From Thiomicrorhabdus sp. 6S3-12 (GTDB lineage: Bacteria; Pseudomonadota; Gammaproteobacteria; Thiomicrospirales; Thiomicrospiraceae), in contig NZ_JAGETW010000003.1 of the NCBI RefSeq assembly GCF_017571475.1, positions 1 through 64,000 of the forward strand: a stretch of DNA of 64,000 nt, given 5' to 3'. Numbering within the stretch: the stretch's first letter is position 1; each line of letters begins with the position of its first letter. A model generated the notes under the pieces. It saw nothing but the letters and a program-made list of their open reading frames with translations. It had not been told where the DNA came from and made no database searches. This document shows, piece after piece, positions 58,368 to 64,000 of this stretch. The translations under genes were made by a program, and so were the position numbers.

Positions 58368-58397
58368 ATGCAGCCTCGACATTACCTAGCCAAAAAA

Positions 58398-58425
58398 TTA
58401 TTACGCTTTACTGAAAATGTAATAA
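58398..58425. promoter_or_regulatory. Palindromic operator 3 (TATTAC-N14-GTAATA)
   Basis: Arms TTATTAC (58398-58404) and GTAATAA (58419-58425) are separated by exactly 14 bases, as at 31818 and 36663. It lies 30 bases upstream of the chosen permease start, at the head of the guanidine operon. A regulator bound here would block the start region of the whole operon. Confidence 0.8.
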
Positions 58426-58735
58426 GCAATGACGATGCCAAGACCAAAAAGCGGTTTTTATGCAGTAATACAGCTTAGATATTGATAATTACGAGGGGGA
58501 AAATGCCAAGATCAGTGCCCCAAAATATGCCCCTCCGCCCCATTATGGACAATTTAATTCAAACTAACAGAATCAAAAAAAGCCGAAAAGCCGTTTCACG
58601 GTATCACCCTTCTGCAGTTAGACCTATCGACGCATAATTAAAGGCGCGAAAATATGAAAGGCGTTTTAGCGCAAACTGCGCGTTTATCCAAACATGAGCA
58701 TGGCATAAACACTTTGAACGGTTTTTTGCAGGCAT
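58426..58735. other. Leader/upstream region of the guanidine operon
   Basis: About 310 bases with no gene. I see no second ACGA-loop hairpin pair and no ykkC-type structure. A short CCGT-GAA-ACGG hairpin lies near 58594-58604 on the minus strand. Confidence 0.4.
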
Positions 58736-58764
58736 AAAAAAACCCGCTATAAAAGCGGGTTTTG
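58736..58764 (-). terminator. Terminator belonging to the interrupted tRNA-Ser
   Basis: Arms AACCCGCT (58741-58748) and AGCGGGTT (58754-58761) with a 5-base loop give, on the minus strand, a stem followed by seven T. It lies 11 bases past the tRNA-like CCA end at 58772, as expected for the terminator of the tRNA gene. Confidence 0.8.
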
Positions 58765-58771
58765 TCGGATT

Positions 58772-58790
58772 TGGCGGAGAGCGGGGGATT
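58772..58790 (-). other. attR-like copy of a tRNA-Ser 3' end
   Basis: On the minus strand the 19 bases AATCCCCCGCTCTCCGCCA match the end of a serine tRNA: T-loop tail, T-stem, acceptor strand, discriminator G and encoded CCA. The tRNA does not continue upstream; the expected TTCG and GGGGG are absent. This is what a tyrosine integrase leaves when an element enters the 3' end of a tRNA gene. The native terminator lies beyond it, so the element extends to the right from 58791. Confidence 0.78.
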
Positions 58791-58837
58791 AGAAGAAGCC
58801 CGTCTTTCCTAGCATATAGAGCACAACACGAAAAACA

Positions 58838-58859
58838 TACTCACTTTTGTACTCACTTT
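58838..58859. repeat. Tandem 10-bp direct repeats near the element end
   Basis: TACTCACTTT occurs at 58838-58847 and again at 58850-58859. Paired short direct repeats close to an attachment site may be integrase arm-binding sites. This is inference from position only. Confidence 0.4.
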
Positions 58860-59013
58860 CAGAAAAGTCATTCCGAAACTGAACGGGATTATACACAGGA
58901 CAAGGCTCTTAATCCAGCCGTTTAAACCAGCAATCTTTTAACATGCCTTAAGTGTACGAAAAACTCTGCCTTCAAATCACCATGAAATCTTGCGCAATTT
59001 TCACAATAGTCAG

Positions 59014-60351
59014 TCAATCTGTTCCTGGATTCAACTTAAGCTTAATAAGGGATTTACGCAATTTGACTTCTTTGTCCTTCCTATTTTTAATGTTTTTCAC
59101 CCCTGAAAAAAGAGGATCAGCTAAGTAAGTTTTCAGCTTTTTTGTACTTGCTTCCCTTGCTCTATTCATAGGGCATTTCTTTTTAGGGCACTGCTGATGA
59201 TATGCACTGAGATGCAAATTGACCGTGCGATCAATATTCTCTAAAAGAGTCTCTACATCACTTTTTAAAACATAATTAGATTCTGAGTCCTCAGCCTTCT
59301 GCTCTAGTTCTTCTTTACCTACAATGCCCAATGATGCATCAATGTATCGCTCAACCGCCTCTTTAAAATTTGGAAATTTAAGCCATCCTTCAAACATTTC
59401 AACATTTGAGTCAACAGACTGTTGAGGAATATTTGAATCCCAAAATATCCGATCCGACTCCAGATTAAATAACTGCACCAGTTTAGTTGACAAATCATTG
59501 AAAAGAGCCTCACGCACCCTTTCTCTGTCTCTACTAGTCAATGTCGTATTATGCCTATGGCTTTTTGCAACAGGCGGCTTCAAGAGATGTATTCGCTCTC
59601 GATATAAATACCTTACGACCTTTGTTCTCAATACATCATCCCGGAAAGCTATCATAAATTTGGCTTTAGAGGTTGAAATGGAATTGGCAAACTTATTTTC
59701 AAAAACGGATCTTGCCCCCATATAGCCGCCTAATAGCTCTCTAGATTTCATAAGAGCATTCCAAGCAATTCCAAGCGCATTAAGTTTATGGGCTGTGTAG
59801 GCACAAACAGCCATCTCTACCGATGTATCAAACAGTGTTCCGATAAAATCCATTCGTCTCGGCATGTTTTTCAGCTGATGATACATGGGGAGATTCACTC
59901 CAACGACTCTATCCTCAATTTCTTTTAGCAAGTTATCAGAATCAAGGCTTTCATCCAAAAGCCACAATTCAAAGTTTTCTGCATAATTCAGCAAAATACT
60001 TTTCAATCCAAGTAAAGATGGGTGTGATGAAAACACTGAATTCTCGGTACTTTCGACATCAGATTCAGCTGGATCGTTTCTAAACGCATTAATAACGCTT
60101 GGATAGCCATTGATGTGTGCCAAGCGATAAAACTGTAAAAGCAAGTTATCCTCAAAATCGAAGCTTTTATCTTCTCTCAAGCCCGTGCCACGACCTAACG
60201 CCTTTCTAAAACTTAATTCAGCATTCAACTCATCAATAGAGCCCTCTGCTGAACCAGTCTCATGAGCACTATCTTGCGTTACCTGGATATTCGACTTAAA
60301 AAGAAGATCCAACATTAGAGCTTCTAAATTTTTTTGGTGTTCTGAGTTCAT
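59014..60351 (-). CDS. Unknown protein of the integrated element
   Basis: The 445-residue protein matches no family I recognise. It is charged and mostly helical. It has TSRDRERVREALFNDL near residue 280 and a cysteine pair in QQCPKKKCPMNRA near residue 395, followed by a lysine-rich tail that could bind nucleic acid. It starts 38 bases after the helicase gene on the same strand, so it is probably the last gene of that operon. Base composition is AT-rich like the helicase. No nuclease or membrane motif is evident; a sensor or effector role is possible but not shown. Confidence 0.6.
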   Translation of the reverse strand: MNSEHQKNLEALMLDLLFKSNIQVTQDSAHETGSAEGSIDELNAELSFRKALGRGTGLREDKSFDFEDNLLLQFYRLAHINGYPSVINAFRNDPAESDVESTENSVFSSHPSLLGLKSILLNYAENFELWLLDESLDSDNLLKEIEDRVVGVNLPMYHQLKNMPRRMDFIGTLFDTSVEMAVCAYTAHKLNALGIAWNALMKSRELLGGYMGARSVFENKFANSISTSKAKFMIAFRDDVLRTKVVRYLYRERIHLLKPPVAKSHRHNTTLTSRDRERVREALFNDLSTKLVQLFNLESDRIFWDSNIPQQSVDSNVEMFEGWLKFPNFKEAVERYIDASLGIVGKEELEQKAEDSESNYVLKSDVETLLENIDRTVNLHLSAYHQQCPKKKCPMNRAREASTKKLKTYLADPLFSGVKNIKNRKDKEVKLRKSLIKLKLNPGTD

Positions 60352-60389
60352 TACCTTCCTATCAAAACTTTCTCAATACGCCTTGCTCT

Positions 60390-63300
60390 TTACTTTCTAA
60401 CAAGGCCCATCACCTGACCTATATACACATCTTTATCAGACATGAAAAAAACATGGTTTTGATGCAAATCCTGTTCACTCACGCGCCATTGAGCTTCGAT
60501 CATTTCACGAGTGGTGCTTGCAGGGCTAATAATGAGACTTTCCAGTTCTACTTCGTTATTTAAACGTGCTTGAACATCTTTAATTTTGTGGGCAAACTCA
60601 ATTTTGTCATCACCAATTCCTGTTCGTAGAATACCGTGAGGATCAACAAAGACGATTCGTTGCAGGGTTTGTCCTTTATCATCCTGCCATAAACGCCACA
60701 GAATAAAGTCTGGATAAAACCCACCCGCTTCAAAGAAACCAATACCTTTTCTAACTAGGTTGCGAAGCAGATAGATTTCTTCACCTGTACGATCTAACAA
60801 TGCTTGATTTTTATTAAGCCAAATCTTTAAGTCTTCAACGAATTGATACTCTGAAGGCTCTAAACCAACTGGTTGGATTTTGATTCGATCAGAGGTCGCA
60901 CATAACAACGGATTAAACAGGTGTTGGTCAAACTTAATCCCTTTAACCGACTGACGCCCTGAATCAAACAAATTTGCAGCATTGACTTCAAATGCTTCTT
61001 TTAATTGTTGGATATCGTCTATTAATGCTGAATCACTAGCATCTACAGTGATGGTGTATTCAGAATCCACGGGTAAATTATCATTGGCATCTTTTAGCGT
61101 CACAACTTCTAGTCTAGGCTCAAGATAGGCGCGTTTATGATGATTGTGAACCTTGTCTGCCAAGATAGACAATAGCTCCAAGGCAAGCTCCTGCCACAGC
61201 AAAAAGTTTTGAGCCTTCATTTCCCATTTATCGGTGGGTAGATAAATCTCGTACCAATTATTTTTTAATAGCAAAGATTGCAAACGATCTTTTTGAACGA
61301 TTAAGTTAGCATAACCGCGGCTTTGCACATATCTAGATAAGGCTAAATACAATTGATCATATCTGAGTAAACTGGCACGAATACCATCAAAAGTTAATCC
61401 AACTGGCGCTTCGGCTTCTGCGATAGACTTATCATCATGCACTTCATCTGCTAGCAGGGTACGCAAAGCTGGTCGACGATCAATAACGATTTTTCGCCCT
61501 TTAATCTCAATATTTGGCGGAATATTGAATGCAGTACCTTTACCGCCCAATAAAACTAAAGGACCATCTTTGGCAAAAGAATAAACTTGTTGAGTATCTT
61601 GTCGAACCTTAGGGCGCAGCATTTTAAGCCTCTCGCCCATACCCTCTAAAACGGTCAAGTTGACGGTTTCGATATAGGTCTCCTCATTGCCAGGCAGTCC
61701 TTCTTCAGATAGATAGTCTTTAAACGCTGCAATAAAGTCAGAACCAACACCAAATACATTTAAGGTTTCCAGTAATTGCACATATTTAGGGGCAGATGTT
61801 GGTTGGTAACGGCTAGAGCGCATTAAGCTCATTTCTCGACCTTTCAGACGCACACCACGACCAAAGAGCTGAATAATTTGTGAGCCTTCTTTTTTACCCG
61901 TGTTCATTAAGCCCATTGACGATACACGCCAAGAGTTCCACCCCTCAACAAACTTCTTTGAACCAATCAATATATTGATGGGGGAATTAACATCATTCAA
62001 CTGAGCAAACAAAGGGTTGGCAAACTCTGTTTTAGAGATTTGGATTTCACAATCTAAAGCTTCCCTCTCTTTATCCGCAGCAAGACTTGACTCTAGATGG
62101 TCGGCAAGACCTTTAGCATCACCGACATTAATCAATCCAAATGGCTTTGTATTGTCTCCAACTTTTAAGAGCAGCTCACCTGAATCACCCGTGATACGCT
62201 CAACAATCAAAGCACCACCGCCACTAGACTGAAAGACTCGTTGACACATATCTGCAAATAACTCTTGTGCAGACAATTTCAGCTCTTTTAAATATGGAAA
62301 GCTCGAACCAAAAATATCACGGCCTTTCTCATCCAATAAGCCTGCTGTCTTGGCATTACTATTCAAAACAGAATCAATGGTCTGCACTGCTTGAGTCTGA
62401 TTGGATAAAAACCAACCCAAAAACTTCAGAACTTTGGCAATATCAGAAGCACGTTCATCGTAGTTTTTAGCATCTTCTTTTTTACCATCATCTTTCACCA
62501 CGCTGGCCCCAACAAACACCCAAAGCGGCATAGTGAGATTAAAATTGGCAAATTCTAAATGACGATCCTGATACAAACGTAATTGTTGATAAAATGCTAA
62601 TAAAGCCGCAGTTAAATAAGGCTTTTGATGAATAATATCTTCTTGCTTATTTGGAATATTGAAAATGCGGTAATCTTTGCCATAGCCATCTTCATAGAAA
62701 TAACGGTAGGCATAATCAAAAATAACTGACTTTGCATAATCGCCTTCTACCTGATCATTTTTAGCAGCAACAATCGCTTCTTTAAATGTAGCAGAATACT
62801 CAAAGGTAAAACCATTTCCAGCTAATTTACGCCGACTGGCCAACCATCCTGTTTCGCTATCCGCTGTTCCCAAACCACGGTGCCCTTCATCAACTAACAA
62901 AACATTTTGATCGCCAAAACTTGCAACATCCATGACCTTATCGCCCTGTACGTCACTTAATTTGGTAATTTCTGTTACTTTAATATCCGCACTCGATTGC
63001 TGAGTGGTTTGAGTTAAACGCTCAGGATTTAATCCACTTTCGGAAAATTCAATAATATGCTGCTCGCTCAAACGCTCATTTGGACTAATTAAAATCACCT
63101 GACCATAATCGTCTGACTTGGCAAAACGGTTAGCATAGTACTTAAACTGCAAAATATTGCAGTGCATTAACAGAGTTTTGCCGCTTCCTGTCGCATTTTG
63201 TAAGCAAAGTTTATTAAGCTCTTCAAAAGCATAGGTTGGTACAGGTGCTTCAAAACCCTCAGCTTCATAGTGCCCATTAAACACTGACACATAATGATTC

Positions 63301-63716
63301 AACTTATTGAGTAGACCAAAACGATTATTAAAAAACTCATACAGGTAAATTTCGACAAACAGCAGGCTCAGCCATTGAAAATACTTCCATTCAATTGATT
63401 TTTCTCTTCCAACGTTGATCTGATCTAAATGGGCGACCAAATTCGCATCAAACTGTTTAAGTTGCTGTTCTGAGTAAGCCCAAGTCGGTTGCCAATGGGC
63501 TAACAACTCAGCTAAATAATAATGATGTCGATCTGGACTTAGGCCTGGTTTGGCTTTTTTTACGGAAGCCGCAATCACATCTAAGGCACGAACTTTAGCG
63601 CCCTTTTTCAGAAACTGTTTCTCTAGGGGATTAATGCCAAATTGCGTCAAAAGCCACTGATTCAGTACCAGTTTTTTATTGAAATGTTTTGCGTCTAATT
63701 TCTTTAGTTTTGCCAT
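60390..63716 (-). CDS. SF2 helicase with type III restriction-like architecture
   Basis: The protein has 1108 residues from the ATG at 63716; a TTG at 63734 overlapping the upstream stop would add six. The DEAD/DEAH-type motor shows Walker A QNATGSGKTLL (about residues 175-185), the motif II box VDEGH (about 276), SATFK (about 308) and the arginine-finger motif QLFGRGVRLKG (about 640). Near residue 1010, YPDFILW followed by IVFVDPHG resembles the PD-(D/E)xK site of type III restriction Res subunits. However, the E-x-K position reads D-P-H, so nuclease activity is uncertain. It probably belongs to an anti-phage operon with the flanking genes. AT-rich composition and the att site nearby support transfer. 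Confidence 0.78.
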   Translation of the reverse strand: MAKLKKLDAKHFNKKLVLNQWLLTQFGINPLEKQFLKKGAKVRALDVIAASVKKAKPGLSPDRHHYYLAELLAHWQPTWAYSEQQLKQFDANLVAHLDQINVGREKSIEWKYFQWLSLLFVEIYLYEFFNNRFGLLNKLNHYVSVFNGHYEAEGFEAPVPTYAFEELNKLCLQNATGSGKTLLMHCNILQFKYYANRFAKSDDYGQVILISPNERLSEQHIIEFSESGLNPERLTQTTQQSSADIKVTEITKLSDVQGDKVMDVASFGDQNVLLVDEGHRGLGTADSETGWLASRRKLAGNGFTFEYSATFKEAIVAAKNDQVEGDYAKSVIFDYAYRYFYEDGYGKDYRIFNIPNKQEDIIHQKPYLTAALLAFYQQLRLYQDRHLEFANFNLTMPLWVFVGASVVKDDGKKEDAKNYDERASDIAKVLKFLGWFLSNQTQAVQTIDSVLNSNAKTAGLLDEKGRDIFGSSFPYLKELKLSAQELFADMCQRVFQSSGGGALIVERITGDSGELLLKVGDNTKPFGLINVGDAKGLADHLESSLAADKEREALDCEIQISKTEFANPLFAQLNDVNSPINILIGSKKFVEGWNSWRVSSMGLMNTGKKEGSQIIQLFGRGVRLKGREMSLMRSSRYQPTSAPKYVQLLETLNVFGVGSDFIAAFKDYLSEEGLPGNEETYIETVNLTVLEGMGERLKMLRPKVRQDTQQVYSFAKDGPLVLLGGKGTAFNIPPNIEIKGRKIVIDRRPALRTLLADEVHDDKSIAEAEAPVGLTFDGIRASLLRYDQLYLALSRYVQSRGYANLIVQKDRLQSLLLKNNWYEIYLPTDKWEMKAQNFLLWQELALELLSILADKVHNHHKRAYLEPRLEVVTLKDANDNLPVDSEYTITVDASDSALIDDIQQLKEAFEVNAANLFDSGRQSVKGIKFDQHLFNPLLCATSDRIKIQPVGLEPSEYQFVEDLKIWLNKNQALLDRTGEEIYLLRNLVRKGIGFFEAGGFYPDFILWRLWQDDKGQTLQRIVFVDPHGILRTGIGDDKIEFAHKIKDVQARLNNEVELESLIISPASTTREMIEAQWRVSEQDLHQNHVFFMSDKDVYIGQVMGLVRK

Positions 63717-63730
63717 GATTGTTGTTAACT

Positions 63731-64000
63731 TCAATGCTTAGTTATTTTAGGGCCGAAATACACAATCTGAATCTGTTTCATTGCTGGGGTCAAAGGCCAA
63801 TCAAAATAGACACGGATTTGAGGGGTTTTGATTTTTCCATGGTAACTGAAGGATTCTTTTTCACCTGTATAGGCATTTTTAAACTTTAATTGATTTACAA
63901 AATCTATTTTGTCTTGGTCTGACTCATCTGAAAACCATGCTTTGTCACCATGAAAGTGCTGTTCAATCAATTGATGAGTCGAACTAGAAAATTGCTGCTT
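63731..64000 (-). CDS. Partial gene, C-terminal end only
   Basis: The reading frame is open from the window edge, so the start lies outside. The visible 89 residues are hydrophilic and beta-rich near the end (RVYFDWPLTP, then QIQIVYFGPKI). I do not recognise a family; a methyltransferase or specificity subunit would fit a helicase partner, but nothing visible proves it. The stop TGA overlaps a TTG of the helicase frame, so the two are in one operon. Confidence 0.6.
   Translation of the reverse strand, partial: KQQFSSSTHQLIEQHFHGDKAWFSDESDQDKIDFVNQLKFKNAYTGEKESFSYHGKIKTPQIRVYFDWPLTPAMKQIQIVYFGPKITKH

Noticed and set aside
58504-58520. Sigma-54-like GGGCAC...TTGGCA on the minus strand upstream of the ABC operon
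   Set aside because: The GG-to-GC spacing is one base too long and the -12 element does not fit, so I do not call a promoter.
58426-58735. Guanidine-I (ykkC) riboswitch or second mini-ykkC before the ABC operon
   Set aside because: I found no ACGR-loop hairpin pair or ykkC core in this leader; control there is better explained by the palindromic operator.
58772-58860. Intact tRNA-Ser gene
   Set aside because: Only the last 19 bases match; the T-stem 5' strand, anticodon and D arms are missing upstream, so this is an attachment remnant.
1-64000. CRISPR arrays, rRNA genes and insertion sequences
   Set aside because: I saw no regularly spaced repeats, rRNA core sequences or transposase-like proteins anywhere in the window.

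Overview
The window reads as chromosome of a gammaproteobacterium. Conserved blocks support this: maf-rng-yhdP, dnaX-ybaB-recR beside the 4.5S SRP RNA gene, msbA with an LpxL-type acyltransferase, and a zf-CHCC protein next to ilvE. I cannot fix the genus by reading; a marine or sulfur-oxidiser type is only a guess. Most of the window is of balanced base composition, but the last 5 kb is clearly AT-richer and looks acquired.

Layout. 1-6.1 kb: yhdP, rng and maf on the minus strand. 6.2-12.1 kb: a HIT protein, then a glycolipid or lipid-modification operon (flippase-like protein, two GT39 paralogues around a GT2 enzyme, a phosphatase). 12.2-16.8 kb: a minus-strand surface-glycan operon (three glycosyltransferase-like proteins, a sulfotransferase-like protein, a capsule-synthesis-type protein). 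16.9-19.6 kb: msbA and a lipid A-type acyltransferase. 19.7-23.5 kb: a zinc-ribbon protein, ilvE, argD, argF. 23.5-29.4 kb: an Ig-like lipoprotein, recR, ybaB, dnaX, ffs. 29.6-31.4 kb: an APC permease and a small secreted protein. 39.4-43.6 kb: a large GH15/phosphorylase-kinase-like enzyme with glucokinase. 43.6-48.9 kb: an exported redox cluster with an AraC regulator, and an NAPE-PLD-like lipoprotein.

The most interesting content is a scattered guanidine or guanidino-nitrogen regulon. A minus-strand operon (48.9-58.4 kb) encodes an ABC permease and ATPase, a NikR-like regulator, two carboxyguanidine-deiminase-type proteins (UAAP1/UAAP2), a biotin-dependent urea/guanidine carboxylase and allophanate hydrolase. 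Just before the carboxylase lies a two-hairpin RNA with ACGA loops that matches the guanidine-II (mini-ykkC) riboswitch, so the carboxylase probably acts on guanidine. The same 26-bp palindrome, TATTAC-N14-GTAATA, occurs before the ABC operon, before the separately located substrate-binding protein (31.9 kb) and before a creatininase-family/glutamine-synthetase-like operon (36.8 kb). It has the geometry of NikR-family operators. The operon-borne NikR homologue has lost three of the four classical nickel ligands, so it may sense another ligand and control all three promoters. The operons it ties in carry a di-iron desaturase-like membrane enzyme, an MBL hydrolase, a TIM-barrel protein, an EamA exporter, a creatininase homologue and a GlnT-like ligase. 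Together these may form an undescribed pathway feeding substituted guanidines or amines into guanidine degradation.

At 58.77 kb a 19-bp copy of a tRNA-Ser 3' end, followed by its own terminator, marks the edge of an integrated element that runs off the right end of the window. Its visible cargo is a defence-like operon: a partial gene, a large SF2 helicase with a type III restriction-like C terminus, and an unrecognised 445-residue protein.
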